Source: Candidatus Methylacidiphilales bacterium
Lineage (GTDB): Bacteria; Verrucomicrobiota; Verrucomicrobiia; Methylacidiphilales; JAAUTS01
Direction of reading: 5' to 3'
DNA: 35,153 bases
NCBI GenBank assembly: GCA_028713655.1
Contig: JAQTNW010000037.1
Location: 1-35,153 of the forward strand
Shown: positions 1-7,674 of the stretch, piece by piece
Layout of the letters: every line of letters starts with the position of its first letter
Position numbering within the stretch: the stretch's first letter is position 1
Program-made: the position numbers and the translations under genes
The notes under the pieces: model-generated
Databases searched by the model: none
Told to the model about the DNA's origin: nothing
What the model saw: the letters and a program-made list of their open reading frames with translations, nothing else

Positions 1-68
1 CGCCGATCCCCGCGTGCCATCACATGATAAATGGCCCCCGCAAACTCAATCCTGACCTGCCGCGCCAT
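1..68 (-). CDS. REP-associated tyrosine transposase (RAYT, IS200-like), N-terminal 22 residues, cut by window edge
   Basis: Read on the minus strand from the ATG at 68, the frame gives [20 protein letters not shown] followed by DR. That is the characteristic N-terminus of Y1_Tnp/RAYT transposases, in which 'RxxIEFxGAxYHVMxRG' leads into the first strand of the HUH-type fold. Only 22 codons lie in the window, so the HUH motif and catalytic Tyr cannot be seen. These proteins cut and rejoin single-stranded DNA at REP-like hairpins and are usually single copy and domesticated. Upstream of the start, 69-125 is AT-richer non-coding DNA ending in a run of T, and then a broken gpmA begins, so this looks like the end of an inserted element. 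The family call is recognition by motif, not a database search. Confidence 0.8.
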   Translation of the reverse strand, partial: MARQVRIEFAGAIYHVMARGDR

Positions 69-129
69 ATCACCTGTCTATATTCCTTCTGGGTTTTGTC
101 AAGATAAGACGACTGACCCCTTTTTCCCG
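69..129. mobile_element. Putative terminal non-coding region of the RAYT element, abutting gpmA
   Basis: This stretch separates the transposase start codon from the first codon that matches phosphoglycerate mutase (130). On the minus strand its outer end reads as a purine-rich ggggtcagtcgtcttatc-type sequence. The exact element boundary is inferred from where gpmA homology stops, about 126-130. No target-site duplication can be checked because the other end lies outside the window. Confidence 0.45.
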
Positions 130-333
130 CACGGCAACAGCCTGCGCGCGCTGGTGAAGTACCTCGACAACATTTCCGACCAGGACATCCTGGAATTGAA
201 CATTCCGACTGGCATGCCGCTGGTGTATGAACTCGATGCCAACCTGAAGCCCATCAAACATTATTATGTGGGCGACCCGGAAGAAGTGGCGAAAGCCATG
301 GCGGCAGTCGCAGCCCAAGGGAAAGCGAAATAG
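130..333 (+). pseudogene. gpmA: 2,3-bisphosphoglycerate-dependent phosphoglycerate mutase, C-terminal fragment
   Basis: The open frame from 130 encodes [16 protein letters not shown] and continues through [12 protein letters not shown] and PIKHYYVGD to a TAG at 331-333. This is the last 67 residues of GpmA, the glycolytic enzyme interconverting 3- and 2-phosphoglycerate. The match begins abruptly at the second catalytic histidine (the His of 'AHGNSLRA'); the phosphohistidine RHG motif and about 180 upstream residues are absent. Reading upstream in frame gives non-homologous sequence (PFFP and earlier) belonging to the inserted element. The ATG at 31 is in frame but lies antisense to the transposase and is not a genuine gpmA start. 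I infer disruption or truncation by the RAYT element. A functional copy may exist elsewhere. Confidence 0.85.
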
Positions 334-543
334 CTTATCAGGCAGGATTTAACGCCCTAGTGGTCTATGCGCCGTCAAGGTTCGCCAATGCGGACCCTGA
401 CAAAGCGCTTGTCGGTGTTTGCAACACCGTCCGTAATCGTCACGCACTCAAAATGGTTGCCGGCCAGAAACAGAGCATAGTGAAAAGTCATAGACTTTTC
501 ACATTCTGAAAAATCCACTTGCGTTAACGGCGATGTCCCCTGA
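334..543. other. Intergenic remnant DNA
   Basis: No start, ribosome binding site or recognisable protein is present on the plus strand. The minus strand is open from 845 to 375, and its last 38 codons look protein-like, but most of that frame is antisense to the vapC remnant and I could not assign it. Probably decayed sequence between two pseudogenes. Confidence 0.4.
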
Positions 544-876
544 ATAGTTGAAAAAGAGTCGGGTGGTTCCTTTGCTGCCGATCTGGGTGGTGAGGCTGCC
601 TGGTGCGACATCACTCTTGTGGAATTATGGCATGGCGTACGGGGCGCCAGGGAGAAGCGTGAACTGGCCGAAATGGAAAATGAAATTGAACACATAGGGG
701 TGGATGCAGCGACTTGGCGGCTGGCCTTCAGGCTTGCACTCCATTGCCGGGGAAAGGGCCTCACTGTCCCAATCAGCGACATTGTCATCGCTGCCTGTGC
801 TGTGGCATATGGGTTGGAGCTGGAACATTGCGACAAACACTTCAATGAACTCCTGCCGCTGGCTCAATCACTTTGA
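544..876 (+). pseudogene. VapC-like PIN-domain toxin, 5'-truncated
   Basis: The frame is open from just after the TGA at 541-543 to the TGA at 874-876. It encodes the C-terminal two thirds of a PIN-domain ribonuclease: GEAAWCDITLVELWHG with the conserved Glu, then GLTVPISDIVIAACA with the third acidic residue, and LELEHCDKHF with the terminal Asp. PIN toxins cleave RNA and pair with a small antitoxin. The N-terminal strand with the first catalytic Asp (D-T/S-S-x-W) is missing, and no ATG precedes the conserved region; the only candidate is an internal GTG at 619. No antitoxin gene lies upstream. Best read as a dead toxin next to the broken gpmA. A translated 85-residue product from 619 would lack the active site. 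Confidence 0.75.
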
Positions 877-924
877 AGTTCCCCATCTCTGTGGATAAGG
901 TCCCTTCACGTTTTACAGCAAACA

Positions 925-1974
925 TCACAGAGATCTCATGCGGTTCAACTCATAATCGACGTTGGCGAGGTGGTAATCCAGCGTGTACTTGAGCGCGGTG
1001 CGCAAATCCGTCTTGGGTTCCCAGCCGAGCTGTTTGCGGGCTTCCTCGATCTTCGGCACGCGCCAGGTCACATCCTGGTAGGCTTTTCCGTAATAGTCCG
1101 CGCTGCTGACCGATTCCATCTGGATGCCCTTCGCGATGTCCTCATAACCCGGATAGCCGGCGACCAGTTCGACAATCATTTCTGCCAGTTCCTTGATGGA
1201 GTAGTTCATGTCCGGGTTGCCGATGTTGAAAATCTTGCGCGAGGCGCTGCCATCCTTGTTTTCAATGATGCGCATGATGCATTCCACCCCGTCCTCGATG
1301 AACGTGAAACAGCGGCGCTGCGTCCCGCCATCGACCAGCTTGATCGGTTTTCCCTTGATGATGTTGTGCAGAAACTGGGTCACCACGCGGGAACTGCCTT
1401 CCTTCGGGTCATTGATGTCGTCCAGCTTGGGCCCGACAAAGTTGAACGGGCGGAACAGCGAGAAATCGAGCCCTTCCTTTTCGCCATAGGCCCAGATGAC
1501 CCGGTCGAGCAACTGTTTGATGCAGGCGTAAATCCAGCGCTGCTTGGGAATCGGGCCGAGTACAAAGTTTGTGGTGTATTCGTCAAACTCCTTGTCCTCC
1601 ACCAATCCATAGACTTCGGAGGTCGAGGGGAAGACCAGGCGCTTTTTCCACTTCACAACCTTGCGGATGACCTCGACGTTGGCCTCGAAATCCAGTTCGA
1701 AAACGCGGATCGGGTCCTTCACATAAAGCGACGGGGTCGCGATGGCGACCAGCGGGATGACCACATCACATTTGTTGATGTGATATTCGATCCACTCCTT
1801 GCTGATTGTGATGTCGCCTTCGAAAAAATGGAACCGTTCATGCTTCAGGACATGGCCGAGTTTATTGTTGGAAATGTCCATGCCATAGACTTCCCAATCT
1901 TCCTTTTCGGTCAGGATTTTCCAGACCAGGCTGCTGCCGATAAACCCGTTGACTCCCAGAATTAAAACTTTCAT
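925..1974 (-). CDS. arnA: UDP-glucuronic acid oxidase / UDP-4-keto-hexauronic acid decarboxylating (ArnA C-terminal domain as separate gene)
   Basis: An NAD-dependent SDR-type epimerase/dehydratase of 349 residues. It corresponds to the C-terminal half of enterobacterial ArnA, which oxidises UDP-glucuronate at C4 and decarboxylates it to UDP-Ara4O on the way to UDP-L-Ara4N. Visible features are the Rossmann motif GVNGFIG (residues 7-13), the active-site segment PSTSEVYG (116-123) containing the Thr/Ser-Glu of ArnA, the Tyr149-x3-Lys153 pair in RWIYACIKQLLDRVIWAYG, and a distal SSADYYGKAYQDV segment also present in ArnA. The start is ATG 1974 because the Rossmann strand begins at once; an upstream in-frame ATG at 2025 would overlap the preceding gene by 28 nt. 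It follows the formyltransferase gene with a 23-nt gap as last gene of the arn operon. In E. coli the two activities form one polypeptide; here they are separate. Confidence 0.92.
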   Translation of the reverse strand: MKVLILGVNGFIGSSLVWKILTEKEDWEVYGMDISNNKLGHVLKHERFHFFEGDITISKEWIEYHINKCDVVIPLVAIATPSLYVKDPIRVFELDFEANVEVIRKVVKWKKRLVFPSTSEVYGLVEDKEFDEYTTNFVLGPIPKQRWIYACIKQLLDRVIWAYGEKEGLDFSLFRPFNFVGPKLDDINDPKEGSSRVVTQFLHNIIKGKPIKLVDGGTQRRCFTFIEDGVECIMRIIENKDGSASRKIFNIGNPDMNYSIKELAEMIVELVAGYPGYEDIAKGIQMESVSSADYYGKAYQDVTWRVPKIEEARKQLGWEPKTDLRTALKYTLDYHLANVDYELNRMRSL

Positions 1975-1997
1975 GGCTTTGTATAGAAGGGTTGATG

Positions 1998-2879
1998 CTA
2001 CCCGCGTGCCGGCGTGGAAGTCCATTCGTAATCGGTAATCTCAAGAGCCCCTTCCCCGGCGGCAATCACCAGCGGTACCGTGCTCGTGATCGTGCCCGGA
2101 GCGGAAGAGAGGTCCAGCGGCTTCGCCCACCAGACTTTCAGGCGGCGGCCATCGGGAAAATCCGCGAAAGCGCCGGGATACGGCCGGGTCACGGCCCGCA
2201 CCAGGTTGAAAATCCTGGAAGAAGGCCAGGCCCAGTCGATCCGTCCGTCCTCGGGGCCACGCCCCCCATAATATGTGGCCTGCGAATGATCCTGGACCAT
2301 GCGTGGCGCTGTGCCGGACAACAGGGCCTTCAATTGCCGGTCCAGAACAAGACGCGAAGCCTCAACCACCCGCGTCATGACATGCAAGGCCGAGTCTTCC
2401 GGGCCGATGGGGACTTTTTCCTGGTCCACAATGTCGCCCGCATCCGGTTCCTGGACCATGTGGTGCAGCGTCGTTCCCGTAAAACTTTCCCCATTCAGCA
2501 CGGCCCAGTTCACCGGGGCTTTGCCGCGATATTTCGGCAGATAGGAGCCGTGCATGTTGAACGCGCCAAGCCAGGCCAGTTTCAAAACCTGCGTGGAAAT
2601 CATTTTCCGGTAATAAAAGGAGAGGATCAGCTCCGGCTCGATTTCGTTGCGGAATTTTTCGAGCCATTCCTGCGTGCCGGTTTTTTGGTCATAAAAAACT
2701 GTCAGGCCGTGAGACTCGGCCAGCTCCGGGACGGAACGAAACCAGCGTTGCTCGTGCGGGTCGTCCCGGTGGGTGAAAACAGCGGCGATGTTTGCGCCGC
2801 GGCTGATCAAAAGATCCAGGCAGGCATAACCGACCTCGCTGTAAGCAAAAACGACAATGCGCGGACGTTTCGGGCTCAA
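1998..2879 (-). CDS. arnA: UDP-L-Ara4N formyltransferase (ArnA N-terminal domain as separate gene)
   Basis: A 293-residue formyltransferase of the methionyl-tRNA formyltransferase fold. It corresponds to ArnA residues 1-300, which transfer a formyl group from 10-formyl-THF to UDP-L-Ara4N. The catalytic triad is visible: Asn108 and His110 in AFNMHGSYLPKYRGKAPVNW and Asp146 in EPDAGDIV. A C-terminal OB-like segment follows (RPYPGAFADFPDGRRLKVWWA). The start is a TTG at 2879 that overlaps the arnC stop (TTGA), implying translational coupling; no better ATG exists upstream of the first beta strand (RIVVFAYSEVG). Alternatives are other sugar N-formyltransferases (e.g. WbtJ/VioF type), but arnB, arnC and arnT alongside make the ArnA role clear. 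No ArnD deformylase gene is in the window. Confidence 0.92.
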   Translation of the reverse strand: MSPKRPRIVVFAYSEVGYACLDLLISRGANIAAVFTHRDDPHEQRWFRSVPELAESHGLTVFYDQKTGTQEWLEKFRNEIEPELILSFYYRKMISTQVLKLAWLGAFNMHGSYLPKYRGKAPVNWAVLNGESFTGTTLHHMVQEPDAGDIVDQEKVPIGPEDSALHVMTRVVEASRLVLDRQLKALLSGTAPRMVQDHSQATYYGGRGPEDGRIDWAWPSSRIFNLVRAVTRPYPGAFADFPDGRRLKVWWAKPLDLSSAPGTITSTVPLVIAAGEGALEITDYEWTSTPARG

Positions 2880-3820
2880 GACAGTTTCTCCAGGACCTTT
2901 TCAACAATGTAGCGTGGGCGCTGCTGCACCACCTGGTAAATGCGCCCCACGTATTCGCCTATCAACCCAACGCCCGCGATGACAACGCTGACCAGGAAAA
3001 AGAGGATGGCAAAGAGGGTGAAAACGCCCTCCACCTCGGATGCGCCCGGGTAAATAAAACGGCGGAACAGGAGCACGCCGACCAGGCCGAGGCTCATCAT
3101 GCAGGACAAAAACCCGACACAGGTAAAAATATGAAGCGGCACCAGGGTGAACCCCGTGATAAGGTCAAAGTTCAAACGCAGCAGCTTCAACAGGCTGTAC
3201 TTGGATGTACCGGCGCCGCGGCCTGAGTGCGCCACTGAAACCTCTCCCGGATTGGAGGCGAAGCGGTAGGCCAGCGCGGGAATGAAGGTGTGCAACTCAT
3301 TACTGGAGACAATCGCCTGGACAACAGGACGGCTGTAGGCGCGCAACATGCAGCCCTGGTCCTCCATTTTGATATCGGTCATCATCTCGCGCAGGCGGTT
3401 GATCAGGGCCGAGGCATAACGCCGGAAAGCCGAATCCTGGCGGTTCTGGCGCACGCCGCCGATGGAATCATGCCCCTGCCCGTAACTGTCCACGAGTTTG
3501 GGAATTTCCTCGGGCGGATTTTGCAGATCGGCATCCAGGGTGACAATGACTTCGCCACGCACCCGCTCAAAGCCCGCAATGATGGCCATGTGCTGCCCGT
3601 AATTGCGGTTGAGCAACACCACGCGGATATGATCGGGCCGCTCCTGATGAAGCGAGGCAAGGATTTCGCGCGACCGGTCGCTGCTCCCGTCATCGACAAA
3701 AATAAGCTCCCAGGATTTTCCAAGCCGGTCCAGCGTGGCGCAGGCCCGCGCAAAGAGCGGGTCGAGATTCTTTTCCTCGTTAAAAACGGGAATGACAACG
3801 GAAAGATAAGGTTGGTTCAT
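2876..3820 (-). CDS. arnC: Undecaprenyl-phosphate 4-deoxy-4-formamido-L-arabinose transferase
   Basis: A 314-residue GT2 glycosyltransferase with an N-terminal GT-A domain and two C-terminal membrane helices (about 225-250 and 260-290). It matches the ArnC/DPM1-like family that moves 4-formamido-arabinose from UDP to undecaprenyl phosphate on the cytoplasmic face. Motifs are VVIPVFNEE (8-16), VDDGS (42-46), the metal-binding DAD (96-98) in VTLDADLQNPPEEI, and the membrane-proximal GEYVGRIY. The start is ATG 3820, which overlaps the arnB stop as ATGA; an in-frame ATG four codons earlier (3832) lies inside arnB. The 3' end overlaps the formyltransferase start. Paralogues such as polyisoprenyl-phosphate glucosyltransferases look similar, so the substrate is assigned from context. 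Confidence 0.92.
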   Translation of the reverse strand: MNQPYLSVVIPVFNEEKNLDPLFARACATLDRLGKSWELIFVDDGSSDRSREILASLHQERPDHIRVVLLNRNYGQHMAIIAGFERVRGEVIVTLDADLQNPPEEIPKLVDSYGQGHDSIGGVRQNRQDSAFRRYASALINRLREMMTDIKMEDQGCMLRAYSRPVVQAIVSSNELHTFIPALAYRFASNPGEVSVAHSGRGAGTSKYSLLKLLRLNFDLITGFTLVPLHIFTCVGFLSCMMSLGLVGVLLFRRFIYPGASEVEGVFTLFAILFFLVSVVIAGVGLIGEYVGRIYQVVQQRPRYIVEKVLEKLS

Positions 3821-4974
3821 GCGGATTGGCACACTTTCTTGAGAGCCGCCACAACGCGGTCCTGGTCCTGTTCAGTCATGAGCGGGAAAAGCGGCAGACT
3901 GGCGATCCGGTCGGATACATGTTCGGCATTCGGAAAATCCCCGCGCTTGAAGCCCCAGTTTTTTTGATAATAAGAACTGAGGTGGACGGCCTGGTAATGG
4001 AGCCCCGTGCCGATGTCATGCTCCTTTAATTTTTGCATGAAGTCGTCGCGCGAAAATCCGAGCCGGTCGGCATCGACCAGTACCGTGAACAAATGCCAGG
4101 CATGGCGGTGGCGATAAGAAACCTTTCCGGGAAGCGCAAGTGTTGTTATGGGGCCGAGCAACTCATAATAGCGCATGGCCAAAGCCGTGCGTTTTTCAAT
4201 GAACCCGTCCAGTGCCGGCAATTGATGGATGCCGAGCGCCGCCTGCATATCCATCATGTTGAATTTGTAACCCGCCAGGCTGATGTCGTATTGCGGGCTG
4301 CCCTGCCTGCTGAAACGTGCCCATGCCTCGCGGTCAATCCCGTGAAAGCGCAGCAGATTCACGCGCTTCTGCATCGCGGGGTCGCGGGTGACAATGCAGC
4401 CGCCTTCCCCGGTGGTCATGTTTTTATTGGGATGAAAACTGAAAACCTGGGTATCCCCAAAACTGCCAATCCGTTTGCCGTGATATTCCGTTCCGATGGC
4501 ATGGGCGGCGTCTTCGATGACGCGCAGCCCGTGTTTTTTTGCCAGCGCATAGAGAGGGTCCATGTCCACCGGAAGGCCTGAAAAATGCACAGGCATGACG
4601 GCTTTGGTTCTGGGTGTGATGGCGGCCGCAACGCCGTCCGGTTCCATGTTGAGCGTGGACCGGTTGATATCCACCAGCTTCGGCGTACCGCCGGCCAGAA
4701 CAATGCAATTGAGCGTGGCGGCAAACGTCATCGAACTGGTAATGACCTCGTCCCCGGGCTTGAGGTCCAGCGCCAGCAGCGCCATGAACAATCCCGCCGT
4801 CGCGGAGGTGCAACACTGGACGCCGGGCGTTTGAAAATAATCGGAAAGCATCGCCTCGAATTTTTGGACGCGCGGGCCGGTGGTGATCCAGCCGGAGCGG
4901 AGGCAATCGGACACCTCCTGGATGGCGGCCTCGCTGATCGTCGGGCGGGAAAAGGGCAGGAAATTTTCGCTCAC
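3817..4974 (-). CDS. arnB: UDP-4-amino-4-deoxy-L-arabinose--oxoglutarate aminotransferase
   Basis: A PLP-dependent DegT/DnrJ/EryC1 (type I fold) aminotransferase of 385 residues, the usual ArnB length (about 380), which converts UDP-Ara4O to UDP-L-Ara4N. Features are FLPFSRPTISEAAIQEV at the N-terminus, SGWITTGP (27-34), IEDAAHAIGTEYHG with the PLP-binding Asp155, and FSFHPNKNMTTGEGG with the Schiff-base Lys184. The open frame extends far upstream to 5613, but that part is antisense-like shadow over arnT. The true start is GTG 4974, overlapping the arnT stop as GTGA and placing the family's conserved N-terminus at residue 1. The 3' end overlaps arnC by 4 nt. Translational coupling along the operon is likely. 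Confidence 0.93.
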   Translation of the reverse strand: MSENFLPFSRPTISEAAIQEVSDCLRSGWITTGPRVQKFEAMLSDYFQTPGVQCCTSATAGLFMALLALDLKPGDEVITSSMTFAATLNCIVLAGGTPKLVDINRSTLNMEPDGVAAAITPRTKAVMPVHFSGLPVDMDPLYALAKKHGLRVIEDAAHAIGTEYHGKRIGSFGDTQVFSFHPNKNMTTGEGGCIVTRDPAMQKRVNLLRFHGIDREAWARFSRQGSPQYDISLAGYKFNMMDMQAALGIHQLPALDGFIEKRTALAMRYYELLGPITTLALPGKVSYRHRHAWHLFTVLVDADRLGFSRDDFMQKLKEHDIGTGLHYQAVHLSSYYQKNWGFKRGDFPNAEHVSDRIASLPLFPLMTEQDQDRVVAALKKVCQSA

Positions 4975-6617
4975 GGTTTTAATGGTTTTTGGATGTTGGT
5001 TTCTGTCTTGCGATACAGGCGGTAGGATTCTTTTCCAGACCGGCGGCCCTCCCAAAACAACCGCCAGGACCCCTCCGGCGGAGGCCCCATCAGGTTGCCG
5101 GTCCGATAATCCCCCTGCATGAGAAAAACATCGCATTTCGCGTAATTGGCGGCATCGACTTCCGCGCGCCGCGTTTGGAGCCCGGCATAATATTCCAACA
5201 GCGCCCGCTGCGGTTCCCCCAGTCCACGGCTTCCGACCGGGCCGGAATAACCGCCCAGCGTCTGGCGGAGATCGACAAAAGTTTTCCGGTAACTCATATC
5301 CCAATTGATGGTAGGCAGCCAAAGGGTCATGACAAGGAGGTAGATCAATGCCAGCCCCGCCGTCCAGTTGATGAGGAGGGGGAATGGCCGGGCCGAGCGC
5401 GCGCCCAGCAGGACAAAAATCCAAAAGCCCGTCCCAATCAATGCGGCGGCCAACATCCCGCCATGAACGGCAAGCTGGTAGTCCGGAATCTTGCTGTGAA
5501 AAAATTGCCAGAAGATGCCGGGAACATGGGTCAACTGCGCAACCCAACCAAGCCAGACAAACGCAGCCAGCGGCGAAAACGCAATGAGGATCAGAAGTCT
5601 CCACCCGCGGCACACAAGGTCCGGCAGGGATTCCAGATGTCTCGTACCCAGCAAGGCAATGGGCAGCAACAACGGCAGGCCGTAGATTTCACGCTTCTGT
5701 CCGGAGAGAGTCAAAACCACGATCAAAACGAGAAAGCCCGCCAGAGGCAGGCTGACTTCAGCGGAAGTCCAGCCACGGATTTTTTCCTTCCACAGCGTCC
5801 AGAGCATCAGCGGAAAGCCGGGCAGGGCAAACCAAAGCAATTGAACAAAATAAAAACCATAGGTGACATGGTCGGTTGCTTCCCGTTGTCCCGTAAAACG
5901 GCCAAGGTTTTGTACCCAGAACCATTGGGCAAACAGATCGGGTGAACGTTCATACAATAGAGCCGGCCAGATCAGCACCCAGGGCAGCGCGCTGATTACC
6001 GCAACGGCCAGGCTGGCCCAATAACCGCGCGTGCGCCACACCCCTGAAACAACCGGCAGCAGCAGGCACGTCAGACCAAGGACCCCCGGCCCTATCAAGC
6101 CTTTGGATAAAAAGGCAATCCCCGTTCCCGCGCCCAACAACAAGCCGCCGGCCAGCGGGCGGCGCAGAGCCATCGCTAGACCCAGATAAGCCATGGCCAT
6201 GCCGGCCAGCAAGGCGATATCCGTCACCATCATGTGGCCGATATGGAGCAAACCGGGGCTGGCGATCAGCAGGAGCGGCGCAATCCAACCCTTGCCGGGC
6301 CCGTAGAGCAGGCGCCCCGCACAACCCAGGCAGACAAAAGTGATGAGATGGAACAGAACGATGGAAAGCCGGGCCGCTTCGTAGGGTTGAAAGGGCGGAG
6401 CAAGCAAGCGCATAAAACCCGCGGCTGTCGCATAGAGCAGCGGAGGTTTTTCCATGAAGGGTTCGCCCCCCAGGGTAGGCACAATGAGATCCCCGGTTTT
6501 TGCAATATGAAACACCAACCCGAAGGAATAGGCCTCATCCGCCTTCCAAGGCTCGCGCCCGAAAAGTCCCGGCAGCAGCCAGGCTGCAAAGAGCAGGATC
6601 AGAATCGCTTTCTGCAT
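4971..6617 (-). CDS. arnT: 4-amino-4-deoxy-L-arabinose lipid A transferase (ArnT-like, PMT family)
   Basis: A GT-C/PMT-type integral membrane glycosyltransferase of 548 residues (E. coli ArnT is 550) with about 12 hydrophobic segments. It moves L-Ara4N from undecaprenyl phosphate to lipid A phosphates on the periplasmic side. The first periplasmic loop holds the signature acidic pair in PWKADEAYSFG, and PFMEKPPLLY follows, as in PMT/ArnT proteins. The start is ATG 6617 (MQKAILILL), with an AGGA about 5 nt upstream. The frame stays open to an ATG at 6695, but that codon lies in the end of a dispersed repeat and would add 26 hydrophilic residues before the first helix. This is the first gene of the operon, so its upstream region (6618-6999) should hold the promoter. 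PhoP/PmrA-type sites could not be recognised. Confidence 0.88.
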   Translation of the reverse strand: MQKAILILLFAAWLLPGLFGREPWKADEAYSFGLVFHIAKTGDLIVPTLGGEPFMEKPPLLYATAAGFMRLLAPPFQPYEAARLSIVLFHLITFVCLGCAGRLLYGPGKGWIAPLLLIASPGLLHIGHMMVTDIALLAGMAMAYLGLAMALRRPLAGGLLLGAGTGIAFLSKGLIGPGVLGLTCLLLPVVSGVWRTRGYWASLAVAVISALPWVLIWPALLYERSPDLFAQWFWVQNLGRFTGQREATDHVTYGFYFVQLLWFALPGFPLMLWTLWKEKIRGWTSAEVSLPLAGFLVLIVVLTLSGQKREIYGLPLLLPIALLGTRHLESLPDLVCRGWRLLILIAFSPLAAFVWLGWVAQLTHVPGIFWQFFHSKIPDYQLAVHGGMLAAALIGTGFWIFVLLGARSARPFPLLINWTAGLALIYLLVMTLWLPTINWDMSYRKTFVDLRQTLGGYSGPVGSRGLGEPQRALLEYYAGLQTRRAEVDAANYAKCDVFLMQGDYRTGNLMGPPPEGSWRLFWEGRRSGKESYRLYRKTETNIQKPLKP

Positions 6618-6686
6618 CGCATTCCTGCAGCCGTCCTGCCGCTCTTCAATTTTCTGTGACCCTTCCATGTTCAAGCCATTACTCCC

Positions 6687-6866
6687 AACCTGCATATTTG
6701 ATACTCATTTAAATGAGTCAACCTGTTAGCACCGGGACGCAACAACCGAAAGGCACGCGCTTGGCCCATGCAGATTATTGCAAAACCGCTTCCAACTAAG
6801 GCAGTTCCAATTCAAAAATCAAAGCAAAACACCCATTCAGGCGGTTTTGCTTACAGCCCGGATGTC
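6687..6866 (-). repeat. Dispersed two-hairpin repeat, copy 3 (minus orientation, first hairpin mostly lost)
   Basis: Reverse-complemented, this stretch matches the copy at 29310-29542: an inverted pair gcaaaaccgcct/agcggttttgc (6839-6850 and 6780-6790) around a gatttttgaattgg core, then gctaacaggttgac and an aaatatgcaggtt tail (6687-6700). Only one arm of the ATCCGGG hairpin survives (about 6853-6866). The tail contains the perfect palindrome actcatttaaatgagt. It lies immediately upstream of arnT, tail toward the gene. Confidence 0.8.
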
Positions 6867-6999
6867 GGAGTCCGTGGCTCTGTTCCAAGTTTTAAGTTTC
6901 GATCCTTGACCTTCCGCGAAGGAGGTTCGCGGGCAATTCGGAGGGCGTGCGAACGGATTAGGCGTTGATTTTACAACCGCTAAATCGTAGCATATAAGC

Positions 7000-7320
7000 A
7001 TGCTGCATCAAACCGTTGACCTGCGAAGTTTGGAGCTTCACAAGGCGATTGCACAGAAGCTGCGTGGACAGCCTTCATTGCTGCAGACTGCCCGCAACAA
7101 CGTGTCCCGTTGGCTGGCCCGCGACAGTTCCAGCCCCTACGACCCGGTCTCGGAGTGGAATGAAATTCTGACCCGGTGGTCTTTTGACGACATCCTTGCC
7201 CTTTTGGAAAGCGAGGACGAAGAAGCGGCACGGCTTCGCCAGTCCAGCCCTTTCCCGGGAGTTTTGAATGAAAGCGAGCGGCTCGCTATTCTGCGCAAGT
7301 ATGAACCATTCCGAATTTGA
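7000..7320 (+). CDS. Putative antitoxin-like partner of a DUF6036 nucleotidyltransferase module
   Basis: A soluble 106-residue protein beginning MLHQTVDLRSLELHKAIAQK and containing LLESEDEEAARLRQSSPFPG near the end. This pattern is typical of the small upstream partner found next to DUF6036/AbiEii-like nucleotidyltransferase genes; I know the pairing but no experimentally fixed role. The stop overlaps the next gene's ATG (7301) by 20 nt, consistent with a coupled two-gene toxin-antitoxin-like unit. No clear ribosome binding site precedes the ATG at 7000. Which partner is toxic cannot be decided from sequence. Confidence 0.7.
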   Translation: MLHQTVDLRSLELHKAIAQKLRGQPSLLQTARNNVSRWLARDSSSPYDPVSEWNEILTRWSFDDILALLESEDEEAARLRQSSPFPGVLNESERLAILRKYEPFRI

Positions 7321-7615
7321 ACATATTGTCCGGGCGGCTTCATCTGTTACCAAAGAAAAGGAATTCATCGTCATCGGCAGCCAATCGGTGTTGGGGAAAC
7401 TGCCCGACGCACCCCGAACCCTGCGACAATCCGTTGAATTGGATCTTTATCCAAAACATCGCCCCGATTTGGCTATTTTGATTGCCACTGCCGGCCAGGA
7501 ACAAAAAGCGCTTCTAACCCAAAGATGGAAAATGATCCAGACCCGGAAGCAGGTCAAGACTCAGGAAAGACTCCAGGAAATCCGGAATAAAATAAGACAG
7601 AAACATCCGGGTTAA
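7301..7615 (+). pseudogene. DUF6036-type nucleotidyltransferase, truncated
   Basis: The first 60 residues follow the family closely: MNHSEFEHIVRAASSVTKEK, EFIVIGSQSVLGKLPDAP, then SVELDLYPKHRPDLA. GSQ begins the nucleotidyltransferase active-site strand, and the following E-x-D (VELDLYP) carries the acidic metal ligands. After 'DLAILI' the family's usual continuation (a Phe/Tyr-Gly-Tyr-Tyr region and PAGW) is absent. It is replaced by a short Lys/Arg/Gln-rich tail ending in KIRQKHPG, and the stop codon lies in a copy of the atccgggtt repeat arm (7603-7613). So the gene appears shortened by a deletion or repeat insertion. It may still make a 104-residue product, but without the C-terminal half of the fold. 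Confidence 0.65.
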
Positions 7616-7674
7616 ATCCTGTTCCTTTTTCGCGTGGTTCGCGGACAAGGCCAAACTCCAGCCCAGAAAATGCC

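Noticed and set aside
375-845. 156-codon minus-strand frame over the vapC remnant
   Set aside because: Most of it is antisense to PIN-domain coding sequence. Its last 38 residues look somewhat protein-like but match nothing I recognise.
970-1965. 331-codon plus-strand open frame antisense to the ArnA decarboxylase gene
   Set aside because: It mirrors a gene with clear family motifs; its own translation has no recognisable domain and is His/Arg/Asp-rich as expected of antisense reading.
1992-2912. 306-codon plus-strand open frame antisense to the formyltransferase gene
   Set aside because: Shadow of a conserved gene in GC-rich DNA; no motifs, no operon context.
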